From Gambelia wislizenii (Eukaryota; Chordata; Lepidosauria; Squamata; Crotaphytidae): a DNA stretch of 64,000 nucleotides. The stretch lies in the NCBI GenBank assembly GCA_030847615.1, contig JAUMIR010000002.1, forward strand, positions 118,800,309 to 118,864,308, given 5' to 3'. The notes beneath the pieces were generated by a model. The model was not told where the DNA came from. It did no database searches and saw only the letters and a list, made by a program, of their open reading frames with translations. Position numbers and translations under genes: made by a program. This document shows, one piece after another, positions 1-11,439 of the stretch; position 1 is the first letter of the stretch, and each line of letters begins with the position of its first letter.

Positions 1-586
1 GTACAAACGTCCCTGTTTCCGAGCAACATGCACTCTTGGGAACTGGATGGGACCCTTGGCTGAGAGGAAAATACTGCCAGTGACAATGGAGGGTAGTGGT
101 TAAGAACATGAGGTAAGAACAGAATGACTTGTGTGCAAAACCCAACTCAGCCAAGTACATACCAGATTACCCCAAGCAAACTATTGTGTTTCAGCCTCCA
201 TTTTTTATCAATAATAACAACATAACAAGGCCCATCTGCAAGATTGTTCTAAGAAAAGCAAAGTTTTGATTTAAATGCTCTCAGTAAAAGGCTGCATTAA
301 GAATAATATTTACATTTTCAGCATGGTTAATTTCCTTTGAACTGTATCATTGAAGTAATACTTTTATGGGAATGTCAAGAACCTATCTGTTTGGCCTAAT
401 GTAAGAGGCAAGTTTCTGAGTTGCAGCCAGCCTTGTGTTTTCAGAAATGGAAACCCACCATTGTCTCACCATCCCAATATCCATTTCAAGTTGCAATCTA
501 AGTAGCTGCATTCTAGTGACTCATTGAGAGCCTTATTGCATGAAGGAAGGGAAGCAGCTTCAAAGCCTGAGAGTAGCTCTTCCCAT

Positions 587-779
587 CTTGCCTTATCACA
601 CGACAACAGCGTGTTTCAGCTGTTCTTCTGTTCCGGCCCCATGGGAGATGGTGGTAAAGGCAGGTCTTTTTGCTAACAGATATTTCCAGTTAGCAAAAAG
701 ACCCGCATTTGCCACCGTCTCCCACAGGACTGGAACGGGAGAACAGCTGAAACATGCTGATGCTGTGCAATAAGGCAAG
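587..779. repeat. 193-bp near-perfect foldback (long inverted repeat)
   Basis: Two arms of 91 bp (587-677 and 689-779) are inverted copies around an 11-nt loop and pair from the outermost CTTGCCTTA/TAAGGCAAG to the innermost GCTAAC/GTTAGC. Both strands translate to nearly the same short peptide in one frame, which is an effect of the symmetry and not a gene. Likely a palindromic MITE; no clear target duplication seen. As intronic RNA it would fold into a long hairpin. Confidence 0.8.
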
Positions 780-927
780 GCAGGTGGCACTATTAATTGG
801 GGTGCACTGCCACTTCCTGCCCTTATGCGGTAACCCCTCAGTCTTCAGTCTCCCTCTTGGGATTGAGTTTTGCAGCAGACTTTGTAACAATGAGAACAGG
901 TTGCCAACATTCTGGATCCCTCTGCTT

Positions 928-1204
928 CTTGTCTAGCTCACTCCTCCACTTTTGTTCTACCTAATCTGATGAAGAGTTCTAGAAAACATCAAGGCTTGCC
1001 CACCTTTATGGCATTTTGGTTCTGTATAAAAAAGATATTACACAACTTGTGGATTCTTGTTTTTGTGTTCTTTTTTAGGTCCTCCTGAAAATATACTAAC
1101 AATGTCTAAAATCAATTTGTCTAGCTCCCCCCCCCCCCAATATTTGTTCTACATAGCCTGATGAAACGTTCTGGAAAACTTGAAAGCTTGCTGACTTTTA
1201 TGGT
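928..1204. repeat. Diverged direct repeat, two units of about 85 bp
   Basis: Units 928-1012 and 1118-1204 share TTGTCTAGCTC near the start, then TTTGTTCTAC, CTGATGAA, GTTCT and the GCTTGC...TTTATGG end. The CTGATGAA...GAAAGCTTGC motif recalls half-copies of the foldback elements seen elsewhere in the window. The second unit carries a poly-C run at 1127-1138. Confidence 0.55.
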
Positions 1205-1621
1205 GCCAGGTAGTACACAGTGAATGTCAGGAAGCAATGACTGAGAGAAAGGAAGCCTTTTCCTTTGGGAGTTACAGAACAGCATTGGATAGATGAAGTG
1301 GTTAGATTAGCACTGTTCAAACATGTACCTACTGATTGGTCGGCTGCATCCCATGTAGATGAGAGACAGTGATGTCGGTAGTCCATGCTTGGCACTGAAA
1401 GCCAGTCAGCAGCTATGTGTTTGTTCTAAACTAGCTTGCCTTCTCTGCACCCTCAATAAAATGTTGTGACCTCTACAGATAAGAGCACTGGGTCTCCCTT
1501 CTTCTGTCCCCACTCAGCAATTGGGAGCCATCAAATGTTACTTTTCACATCACTCTTCACTGGCTAGTTCTGTAGAAAACTGACCTGAATTTTCATGATA
1601 TGTCCTCCTTTCTTTCCCCAG

Positions 1622-1760
1622 GATGATCCAGAGGGAGAAGAAATTGAAAGAGAAACTTCCAACTCCTTGAAGCTGGATTTCACAGATGATGAAAATTTTA
1701 AAACCAAGGTTAACTACTCTTATGCTGCTGTGCAGATACCTACAGATATCTACAAAGGCT
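1622..1760 (+). CDS. CACNA2D2: CACNA2D2 exon A (internal, partial gene)
   Basis: Internal exon of the calcium-channel auxiliary subunit alpha2delta-2, an extracellular, membrane-anchored glycoprotein that traffics Cav1/Cav2 channels and raises their current. The 139-nt exon reads from [11 protein letters not shown] through LKLDF to [18 protein letters not shown] and ends one base into a Ser codon. The 3' splice site is a pyrimidine tract ending in CAG at 1619-1621, and the donor is GTGAGT at 1761. It encodes the segment before the VWA domain (VWA_N region). The KVNYSY...[10 protein letters not shown] string fits alpha2delta-2 better than alpha2delta-1, which from family knowledge differs here (ISYQHAAVHIPTDIYEG). 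The acidic start of the exon is the variable part among paralogues. No stop or frameshift. Paralogue assignment rests on recalled family sequences, not a search. Confidence 0.9.
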
Positions 1761-2236
1761 GTGAGTTCCCCCTTTCTTACAAAACTCTTCATATTAAGAC
1801 TTGGAGACAATCCCTTAGCATTGAGGAAGTATGGATCTGGTGTCGATAGAGTCAAGCTTCTTATATAATACAGATAAGATTAATGGACTTGTTTATCTTT
1901 ACAATTAATAACAATAATTTACCCCTACCTAGGTGGTTGCTGACAGGATGTATTGGAGGTCTCTCATTCATAGAATTGCTGACTTGACAGCAACTAACAA
2001 TAGGTGATGGATAGACTCCCCCTTCCTCAGCAACAAAAAAGAAGAAAAATGCCCTCATTGAATGATTATCAATAAAGAAAAGGATGTTTGCTTCATATGG
2101 GGTTGTCTCTTGGTTGGTGCCTTAAAATGATGATTTGGCCACTTATGCTGCTCCATTGCCTGGTTGTATCAGTTGATCTGCTGGTGAGTAGAGAAGATGT
2201 CTCCTCCTTGTAGTGAGTTTTTGTTCCTGTCCTCCC

Positions 2237-2305
2237 CAGCCTTCCAGATGTTTGTGACTACAGTTCCCATGACCCACAACCCACATGGGCAATGGTCAGG
2301 GAGAA
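2237..2305. repeat. Small MITE-like fragment
   Basis: Contains CTTCCAGATGTT, GACTACAGTTCCCATGA and GGCAATGGTCAGGGA, the signature of a common reptile palindromic MITE family (TGTTGGACTACAACTCCCATC type). The rest of 1761-3700 shows only a CA-repeat at 3155-3174. Confidence 0.4.
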
Positions 2306-3154
2306 TGACATTGTCATCCAGAACATCAAGAAAGTATCAGGCTGTGGCAGGTCACTAAAGCATAGTCTCCAGTTGCCTGTTGGGTCTTAACATAAGCATC
2401 TCAAGGAAACATGTGGCACACAATTGGTTTCTTAGACCTGACCCTAAAGTACAGACAGGAAAAGTGGATACTATTCTCATGTAAAAAGCCCATGTGGAAG
2501 ACAAGGAAAGAGGACTTCTTGTTGCCCGATGACTGAGCATGTAAGGAGGGAAAGAAGCACCTTGAACCTAGTGGTTTGATTAAGGTTCAGCTGCTGGTGG
2601 TCACAGAATCTTGCTGGCATCTTGCTACTGTATCACGAGAGGAGGAAAGCCCAGAACCAAATGCCAAATCTTGAGCTCAGTGTCTCAGCCCCCTGTGAGG
2701 CTGATAGCATTATGAATTTATAAAATCAAAAGCTCATGAGCTTTGTACTGAAATGTTGAAAAGTTACTCCTTGGCTGGCTTTTAAAGATGTGGGAAGTGG
2801 CTGATAGAGAGGAATGTCTAAAAATGCAACCTCAAGCCACAATAAGCATAGACTGAGGCAGGCTTAAGAACATTGAAATTAATAGGTTTGAAGTGTGCCT
2901 CACTCTGTACTGGATAATTGCAGGCATAGGCTAGAATCCTATTGGTGCAGTAGGTAAGCTATTGATGGGGGCAGCAGCAGGAGGAAAAAGACTTTGGGTT
3001 CAGCATCCATAAAGAAGTAAGGCACTGGAAAAATAGGATGCTTGGAGCTGGCAGATTTTATCTGCGTTCCCTTGCCACCATAATGCCACCCTGGAAAAAT
3101 GTGCAACCACTATGGCAGTGGATCAACATGATTTTGGCCTCAGTGTTCACATTA

Positions 3155-3175
3155 AAACACACACACACACACACA
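3155..3175. repeat. (CA)n microsatellite
   Basis: About ten CA units read directly from the sequence. Confidence 0.9.
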
Positions 3176-3717
3176 TTCTGACCTTTTGTATATAATTTCA
3201 AATGCAAAACAGTATATGAGATTTTTTAAAGATCCTATATATTTTTTCAAATGGGGTGATGTCATATTTGACATTACATGAGAAGAAAGATCTTTTTGCT
3301 GCTCTTTGGAGTAGCAGGAGTGCCTGTATCAGACAGTCTTTTACAATGATAGAAACATGTGTGACAGCCTTCCCCAAATGGTTTGGACTGCACCCCTCAT
3401 AATCCTTGCCCATGCCGACTGGTGAGGTTCAGACCAACTAATATGAAGGGCACCAGGTTGAGGAAAGGTGATCTACTGTAAAGTTTGTGAGCAAGTCTTG
3501 GAGGGCCACTGGAAGTCCATCCATCAGAGCTTGTTGTGGGGGTCTGCCCTGGACTGTTAGCTGCACTGTCCCCCAAATACCTGTTGCTTTTATCCTCGCA
3601 TGTCCTCCTTATCACTTTTGTGACAGGCTGAACACCTTTTGGGCAGCTTTGCTACTTGATCCTATGTGAGATTGATGTGAAACATCAGTCTCCCTCTGCT
3701 TTTAAAAATCCCACTAC

Positions 3718-3960
3718 CATGCCTAAATAACCTAAAAGGCACCAGATCCTGTCTGATCTTGGAAGGTAAGCAGAGTCATCCCTGGTTAGTACTTGGATGG
3801 GAAACCACCAAAGAGTACTAGGAACTGTACACTATATTTCAGAGGAAGGAGCTGGCAAAACCATCTCTGAGTATTCCTTGCCTAATAAAACACTATGAAA
3901 TTCATGAGGTGTCATAAGTCAAGAGGTGACTTGAAGGCACATATACTTGCATATGCATAC
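3718..3960 (+). mobile_element. 5S rRNA-derived SINE
   Basis: 3750-3830 carries the 5S rRNA internal promoter region: GTCTGATCTTGGAAGGTAAG, then CCTGGTTAGTACTTGGATGG and GAAACC, with a few changes from the 5S gene. It is followed by a SINE body (TTTCAGAGGAAGGAGCTGG, CCTTGCCTAATAAAACACTA) and the tail GACTTGAAGGCACATA. This matches the 5S-derived SINEs known in lizards. It is not a functional 5S gene, because the 5' third is decayed and the 3' end is SINE body. Confidence 0.85.
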
Positions 3961-4020
3961 CAGGCTAAGCCTCCCTTCTCATGCAAGTGACAATTCTGTG
4001 TAATGACCTCTGACTGTTTT
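3927..4020 (+). repeat. Left copy of the L1 flanking duplication
   Basis: Starts TGACTTGAAGGCACATA and ends CCTCTGACTGTTTT. It matches 5660-5759 along its length except for the CA/TG-rich middle, which differs in length by 6 bp. It borders the L1 poly(A) side. Confidence 0.75.
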
Positions 4021-5659
4021 TTTTAATTGATTAAAAAAAGAAATTTACATACAGATCTTATCAATATACTTACAGTATTACCATGTACACCCCATTCTTT
4101 TCTGATTCCTTTCTCTAAATATTAATATTGCTGTTCTTTCTCTTCCATTTCCATTCTTACCTCTTTCTTGCATCATTCAGTACTTCCCATTAAGATTTCA
4201 CACAATATTATGTACATTCATTTCAATTTTCCTTACTCAAATTAAATTTTAGAGTGCTATGACAAACTATTGTCCTTGTATAACTTGAATAGTTAAGTAA
4301 ATAAAGCAGTAGTTACAACTTAAATTTATAAATTTAATCATGTAAGAAAGCCCGAATTTGCCAAGTCACCTTAAATATCACTGGGATGTGGTTTTAATAT
4401 TTCCCAATCTTTTGCTAAAGTGTTTTTTTCTGTTCTCTTTAATTATTTAGGTCAAATTATCCAAGTATATCATTTCTGCTAATTTAATAGACCAATCCTC
4501 AATTATAGGTATTTGATCTGATTTCAAATGAGCACATAGATAAATCTAGCTGCTACTACCATGTAGAATAAATTTTTTCCAAATCTTTTCTCCAATTTCT
4601 CATCAAAAATGCTCAATAGGTATATGTCAGGTTTCATCTGGAATTTTGTCTTTAACATTTTTTCTATATTTGTATGAATCATAATCCAGAATTTTCTGGC
4701 TTTTTCGCAGGTCCAGCAAGCATGGTAAAAAAAGGTGCCTACTTCTGTTTTGCACTTCCAGCATTTATTACTGGATCCCTTATATATTCTAGTGATTTTG
4801 TCTGGGGTTAAGTACCACCTATGTATCATCTTAATACAATTTTCTCTTAAATCCTGATGGGCAGTGTATTTCATTGTTTTTTTTTTTCCATAATGTTTCC
4901 CATTTCCTTAGCTCAATTGGATGTTGAAAATGTTTAGCCCACGTAATCATTGAGACTTTGATCACTTCTTCTTCATATTCCCGTTTTATTAGTAATTTAT
5001 ATAATTTAGACAGTAATTTAAAATCCTCTAAAATTAAGATGTCTTCTAATTCTGATTTTTTTAAAATTTGAAATACCATGTAATCCCATGTCCATTCTTA
5101 GTTTTTCTGTGATCTGTCTATACAACCACCAGTGGCAATGAATTCCATCTTGAGATTTGATTAAACTTTGAGGTCTGTCCCAAATTAGTAGATTTTCATA
5201 TTTCAACCATTTTGTGCCTGGCATTTGCTCTCTTCGATAAAAAGCCTCATGAGGTGATAACCATGTTGGTGTTTTGGGTAGACATCTTGTTTTATAATTT
5301 TCCATATGCTCAAGAGCAAACGTCTAATAAAATGAGTGTTAAACTCTTCATTAATATGTTCTTTGTTAAACCAAAGATAGGCATGCCAGCCAAATCTTAA
5401 TGAGCCTCCTTCAAGATGTAAAAGTTTATTATTCTCTAGGGAAACCCATGGCTTTATCCAAGTTAAACAACTGGCGTGATAGTATATTTTAAAATCTGAA
5501 AGACCTAAGCCTCCTCTATCTTTAGTGTCCTAATTTCTTTTGCTTAATTCTGGGTTTCTTCCCAGCCCAAATAAATGTTCCAATTTCTTTCTGCCATTTA
5601 TTAAATACTGTGTCAGTGTTGATTATCAGAATTGTTTGGAATAAAAATAATAACTTTAT
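4012..5659 (-). mobile_element. L1 LINE, 5'-truncated
   Basis: The minus strand encodes broken pieces of an L1 ORF2 in order: FNKWQKEIGTFIWAGKKPRI (near 5600), then TRCLPKTPTWLSPHEAFYRR (near 5270), then the C-terminal cysteine region (WKCKTEVGTFFYHACWTC near 4740) and KARKFW. The 3' end lies at the left in a T8 run (4017-4024), which is the poly(A) tail on the minus strand. Frameshifts split the frame, so it is inactive. It interrupts the tail end of the 5S-derived SINE and is flanked by an about 95-bp direct repeat. Confidence 0.85.
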
Positions 5660-5759
5660 TGACTTGAAGGCACATATGCGTGTGCACATACATGCACACC
5701 ATGCTGAGCCTCCCTTCTCATGCAAGTGACAATACTGTGTAATGGCCTCTGGCTGTTTT
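5660..5759 (+). repeat. Right copy of the L1 flanking duplication
   Basis: Starts TGACTTGAAGGCACATA directly at the 5'-truncated end of the L1 and ends CCTCTGGCTGTTTT. Taken with 3927-4020 it is best read as a long target-site duplication. Confidence 0.75.
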
Positions 5760-6404
5760 GAAAGTGCAATTGCCATTGTCATTCAGATGGGGTTCAGCCT
5801 TCTCTCTAGCACCATATTGGAAATGCCTCTCCTGTGCCTCACAATGCTGCACCTAATGGCTTGTCGAGGTGTGCTTCCTGTCAGCATCGTTATGGCACAT
5901 CTGACACTATGTCACCCTTATCTCCATTACTCCCTCTGACTTTGTCTTCCTTGCTTGGAATAAAAGACATGGAGCTTGTCTCTGTGAATGCTCAGTCACA
6001 GAACAGTTAGCTATATGCATAATAGGCACAACAGGTTACCTCATTTCTGTTCAGCACACTATTAGTTTGCATTGCTTACACTGCATTTTGATCCACTGCT
6101 ATTACATATGGTGGGAAGGGTTAACTGTGAAGCAGATGGTCTGTGCCAACAGAACTGATGAACTTCAGCTCTTTGACCAGGGGAGGAGGTAGAGAAAGAT
6201 GGAAAAGAGGATGACAAATTCCACCCACAGCCAATAGCTTCCAACTTCTGATCCATAGAATTCTACACCAAATTCCAGACAAAATGCATGCTGAGAGGGA
6301 ATGCTTCGTGTAGTCCAGGGATGGAGACTGTGTGTCTAATGATCCTTTAAATTCATGATCAAGGACATTGCTTGTGCCTTGCAAGGATCAGACTAAGGTC
6401 CATT

Positions 6405-6506
6405 TCAGTCACCAAGGTCACCCAGTGGGTTTTCATGGCCAAGCAGGGATTTGAACCATAGTCTCCAGCGTTGTAGTCCAACACTCAAACCACTACACCA
6501 CACTGG
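6405..6506 (-). mobile_element. tRNA-derived SINE, 5' part
   Basis: The reverse strand starts with an A-box-like GTGTAGTGGTTTGAG and a B-box-like GGTTCAAATC, followed by GGCCATGAAAACCCACTGGG and TGACC. This is a common squamate SINE head. The neighbouring 5761-6404 shows nothing recognised. Confidence 0.65.
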
Positions 6507-6894
6507 TTCTATCTAAGTCACCTACAGTATACCATACCCCAGATATAGTTCAGTTGGATGTCATGCCCTGCTATCTCATTGAATTTTAGCAGTTGAAGAG
6601 AAATGGTAGATTGATGCACATATGTGTACCAGCCACATGAATATGAAAAAAGAAATCTGTTGGAGAAATAGATGGCAGTCCACAGCACTAATGGAAAAAT
6701 TAAGAAATCAGGTCAAGGGATGAAAGCATACTCAAACTCATAGCAAATTTTTGGTAACATGGTACCCATTCATTGTTCATGCACCTTTTTTCACCACCAA
6801 ATATGCATATTAAGTTATGGAAGTACTTACTAGTCTGAAGTATCACCTGGTCTTTTCTTAACTGGTCTTCCTTCCTCTCAGTTAACTTCATGCT

Positions 6895-7045
6895 CAATAG
6901 GATTAAATGCTTCTATGTCCATAGAACTCTCCTCCAACACCACATTTCAAATGAGCTGATTTCTTCCTGTCAGCTTTCTTCGCTGTCCAGCTTTCACATC
7001 CATACATAAAAACTGGAACAGTCACAGAGTTTAATAAAAAGACTA
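6895..7045 (-). mobile_element. RTE-BovB-like LINE fragment
   Basis: The minus strand reads the BovB ORF2 stretch around YGCESW...KKADRKKIDSFEMW in decayed form. On the + strand the recognisable string is CTGTCAGCTTTCTTCGCTGT then CCAGCTTTCACATCCATACA. 7046-7940 has no recognised feature. Confidence 0.5.
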
Positions 7046-7940
7046 TACCTAACTCCAGACCTGTTCAATATGCCAGTGTGTGGTTCAACCCATTCATAAC
7101 TACGGTATGTTGCAAAAATGTAAATTATCTTGCCCCTTCCCCCACCTTGGAGAAGAGGGAACACATTTGTCCTGTGTGCTCTGATTGACTGGGCCATGCT
7201 GTTGTTGGTATCCTTGGGTAGTTCTAGATGAAAGCTTTTGTGGCTCCCTTCCTTCAGCAATCCAATTCACCTCTTCAACAGCCACAGCACTGTTGGCATG
7301 GATTATATTTCTTTGCAGCTGATGTTTGTATCTGGGCACAGCACAGGGAAGCTGAACAAATAGCAGTAGGTAGCAATATGTGCACAGAATGCTAGCCTGG
7401 TGGGGGTTCCCTAGCATTTGAGGCTCAGAAACTTTCTCTGACAAATACCCATCAGATTGAGTTCTCACAACCCTCCTTTCTCTCCATATTCCAGGCATGA
7501 GGATATGGCAAGCTCGGATGGGTGTAGCACATTTTGGATAAAACACACTCTAGAAAGCACAGTGCTTGATCCCCCGCTTTAATGGGTGCTTTGAAAATCA
7601 AAATGGTTAAATCTTCAGTACCTGCTAGCTTTGAGACTGTAATGTGCTTTGAAAAATGCTCCATTGAGTCAGTTAGAAATCTAATCAAAGGCAAGATAGA
7701 AGTGTAGCTTCTACTGCCTTTCAGCTAGATTGGATAGCTTGGGGAGGTGTGTTTTCATTTTAGACTCAAGCTAATATCTTTGTCTGAAAGACTAATTCCA
7801 CCCAACTTAACCTTGACGGGAGGAGGGGTGCTGTTAACTCAGGTTGGTTGAGTTGAACTAGCTGCCAGAAGCTGACTCAAATGTGAAAATATTCAAAGAA
7901 ATTGCCATTTTATTCTATTTTAGTATAAAAAGAGATAAAG

Positions 7941-8099
7941 GAATCCAGTTGCATCTTTGAGACTAAATGGGGAAAAGGAATTTCTAGCATACACTTTTGT
8001 GAACCACAATCCACTTTATCAAGTGCAACATTTGATGAAGTGGATTGTAGTCTGTGAAACTTTAACTTCCTGGTGAGTCACAAAGGTACTTCTGGATTC
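7941..8099. repeat. Foldback element, copy 1
   Basis: Arms 7941-8022 and 8032-8099 are inverted copies: GAATCCAG...CACAATCCACTTTATCAA pairs with TTGATGAAGTGGATTGTAGT...CTGGATTC. Same family type as 49075-49300. 8100-9960 holds A/T-rich runs (8221-8280) and nothing else I recognise. Confidence 0.6.
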
Positions 8100-9962
8100 T
8101 TCTGTGAAAGCCAGTCTGTTGAAGGATGGAGTAGGCAACTGTGAGGAGGTGGGAAGCTGCACTGGCCCCTGAGGTACCCCAGAGGACTGCACTCCTCAGT
8201 TCGCTCCCTACCCTCAGAGTCTTTTTTTTTTTAAACTTTCAAAAAAACCTTTAAATTAAAGCTTTTTTAAAAAAAAAGTTTTTCACACACTCACAGAGTG
8301 TTTGCAGCATTTCAAGTTTTTTAAATAAATCAAAATTTGGGGTGAGGCCTAGAGGAGTCCTTGGGAACCTAAAAAAGAGCCACGTACAGGTTGTACTTTG
8401 CTGATAGCTATGATCAATTATTGGTCATTGTCTCTTCAAAAAAAAAAATAATGTTAAACTCTGTATTGTAACTCATGTTTGCGGTTTACTTTTGAACAAG
8501 GATAGGAAGCGAGCTCAAGAAGAATTTGTTTGTATCTTTCTCTCTAAGTCATTCTTGTTGAGGTATTCCAGTCATTGTCTCTCCCATAGCAAGGTTGTTC
8601 CTCTGAATAGCACATCCAAACACTTGCCTATATAGACCTGTTACAGGCACAAATGTATAGAAATGGAGAACCACATCTCTGGAACGATTTCACTTCACTC
8701 GTGTCAGTGAATTAGAAATGGCAATTCATTTTATTACCTACCTAATCCAGGCCAAGCCGTTAATGAAATAAGTCATGAGACTGGAGGGAGGAGACCTCAG
8801 GCTGGGTGAGCAGGATGAAATATTCATGATTTCCAACCTTCAGCTCTTAATACAGAGCAAGTGTTGTTGCCCTGTCAAAGTCATGTAAATCAACACAGTC
8901 CCATTGAATAAAATCAGATGGAAGATTAGCTCACTCTGGAGATTTATGACCCACTTAAAACATCACTGTTGTCCTGATCATCAGAATATGATGGAGGTCA
9001 GTAAAGGAGTAGATAGATTTTCCATGAGAAAACATCTCACTATCTAGAAACAATTGTTTTGAGGCAGTTGTGAAAGAGGACTTGTTTACATATTACTCCC
9101 ACCACACAGAATTGCTTGTCCTATGGATAATCCTTAAAATGTGAAGAGAACCTACTCTGCTGGAAGGTATTCCCAATTTTTCACTTATAAGAACCTTGGT
9201 GAGCAAATGTGTTTCAGCTGTACCTCCCAGACAAAACAAGGTGGGCAAAGAGGTAGTTAGTAACAGCATTACTGCTGTGAGTCTGTTTTCATTGTTCTGT
9301 GTTCCTGCACTGGATGTAAGCTCTTCTGAGTGACTTAAGGGAAAAGGTTAAACATTTCATCATCCTGAGGCTGGTTCTCAAATGTTATTCTGAGCTAAGT
9401 CCTATTCAGCCTGGACTACAGGGAAGGGCTGAGGCATTTTCGATATATATATCAGTGAAGCCCAATTCAGTTCAGGTAATTCAAGGGTGATCATGGATCT
9501 GTGATGGCAACGTGGGTCATTCTGTTCATGGAGCACTTAATACACCATGTTTGTTTGTCTTGGACTAGAACATTAGGAAGGAGATGTGCAGTTTTAGAAG
9601 CAGAACAAAACTGAAAAGTTGGAGAGGCTTTAGGAAAGGTATTCTGTTGCCCAATAACTCCTATTTTAGAAACACCAAAAGATTCCAAGTAGATCTGAGC
9701 ACTGGGTTGGTAGACAAAGTAATTATGAGGGAGACAAGAACAAATCAGAGTAGTAGTGGAAAGAAAGAAGGCCATGAGAAGGAGTGTTCTTCGGACTTTA
9801 TCAGACTAGCATGCAAAAATGCTGTTACCTTGTGAGTGAGGAAAGCAAAAACATAGTGGCATTATGACACTTACTTTCTCATGTTGCTGTAATCACGTGA
9901 AGGAATAACCACAGAATTATCACATGACAAGCATTAGGAGTTTAAGAACAGGAATTTACTTC

Positions 9963-10395
9963 CACATTAGCAGGGGCGCGTGATCTCAGCAGTTCTTGTG
10001 AGAAGACATGAGCATGGTTAGAACTCTAAAAACATCTTAAATAACAAAGTAAATCAACACCCAAGCACTGAAACAAACCTAAAAACTTGCCACCAAAACA
10101 GGAAAGTGCCTAAAATGAGTGTCCTTTCCATCGTTTTCACATTGCCACCTGGATGTTTTCTCCCTGGCAACGGCGACAGAGGAAAGAGGACCACTCATTC
10201 ACGCTGTATTCACGCGAGTACAGCGGGGCGTGTTTTTGCACGCCTTCAATACCACTTAAAAATGATACCTTATTCAAGGCTGATGCACGTGCTGGCCACA
10301 GGAGGACGATGATGTCATCTGATAATTTCGACCCATTATGTTATTATCGCATCATAATGATGCAATTTTTGCCTTGCCTGATAAAGTGCTTAGAT
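9963..10395. mobile_element. CpG-containing dispersed element, copy 1
   Basis: Homologous along its length to 58617-59060. Shared blocks include GTGATCTC..GCGGTTCT-type start, AGCACT(G/A)AAAC, ACGCTGTATTCACG, CCTTATTCA and the end CTGATAAAGT. It has several CpGs in a CpG-poor surrounding. Probably a non-autonomous DNA transposon; terminal inverted repeats were not resolved. Confidence 0.5.
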
Positions 10396-11439
10396 TAATA
10401 GGCCCTTGGCTCTGTTTACAACTGGAATGCAACCTGAAATTGAATTTGGCACTCAGGATGAAAGAGATCCCCCCCCCCTTGTTCTAGGGCCAGGGTGGGC
10501 AGCTGTGCCAAATACATGGGCCATTTTTCAAACATAGCCATTCTGCCACACCAGAAGAAGACCAGAAGTGATAGGGTGTCACCCCCAGTGTTATTTTCAG
10601 CTGATTCTTCTGCTTTTGCACATGTGTTTTGGGGGTTGGAGAGGTTTGTGGATAGAGGAAGCTAAATTGCTTCAAAATGCAGTTTTGAACATTTGGGAAC
10701 CATTTGTTCAATTTTTGAAAAGAAAAATGTGTCTACAGGATGCCCTGAGGGGCTTTGGGGACTGCAAAAAAAGGTGTTGGGTGGCTTATGTGTTCTGCAG
10801 GCCCCACTTTCCCCAGTCCTATTCTATGGGAAAGTTGACATAGGATAAAAACAAACAAGTGCAATTTCATTTTGTTGAACCCAGAGGCAGATAACAAAGC
10901 TTGCCTTAATGTATCCTGTGCCCCTATCTGTTGCTTCTTCAGCAAGATTAGTGTTTGCAATTTCCCCTGTGTTGTTTTTTTTATCTCTAAATCATAGCAT
11001 ATTAGCAGATTTGCTAGTCCAGTTGTTGTCAGCATGAACCACCAATAAACTCAACATGTTTTGTCACCTATGAAACATTATTCTGTTGTGCATTGTTCTG
11101 ATACTTTAATTCTATGAGTCTTTTCATTCCATGTGATGCTGTAGCTATTAGGCCAAGCTGAATTCATTTTGAGAAGAACTCCAAGAAATTTGTAACATAT
11201 GGTTTATCAAGCTACACAAGACCAGCCTAAGTCTCTTTGATGCCTAGCAAGTCATCATGCATAGTACTAAGCCGACGTACATAGTATCCAATGCCAGCAT
11301 TAGCTGCCATTACATGATACCCATATCTGTTGCCTAAGGCAATTGTTTCACTCTACCTTGGGGCAACATTTTTTAGTCCAGGGTTAAATTGTAGCCTGGA
11401 GAGCCAACCACAGGCTGCATTGTTGTGGTTCTTATATTC

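Larger units (their letters stand above)
1..1621 (+). other. CACNA2D2: CACNA2D2 intron before exon A (partial)
   Basis: Upstream intron, cut by the window edge. No exon of the preceding alpha2delta region was recognised. It contains a long near-palindrome (587-779) and a diverged direct repeat (928-1012 and 1118-1204). Confidence 0.7.

Noticed and set aside
596..790. Paired 64- and 77-codon ORFs with similar peptides on both strands
   Set aside because: The similarity comes from the palindrome at 587-779, not from coding selection.
1622..1760. CACNA2D1 rather than CACNA2D2
   Set aside because: The [23 protein letters not shown] and short TPWRAPNK segments fit alpha2delta-2; alpha2delta-1 differs at these points from family knowledge. 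A protein search would settle it.
3750..3830. 5S rRNA gene
   Set aside because: Only the internal promoter part is 5S-like. The 5' third has decayed and the 3' end runs into a SINE body, so it is a SINE.
7100..7546. 148-codon ORF on the minus strand
   Set aside because: No motif or repeat-protein similarity seen, and no exon-like boundaries.
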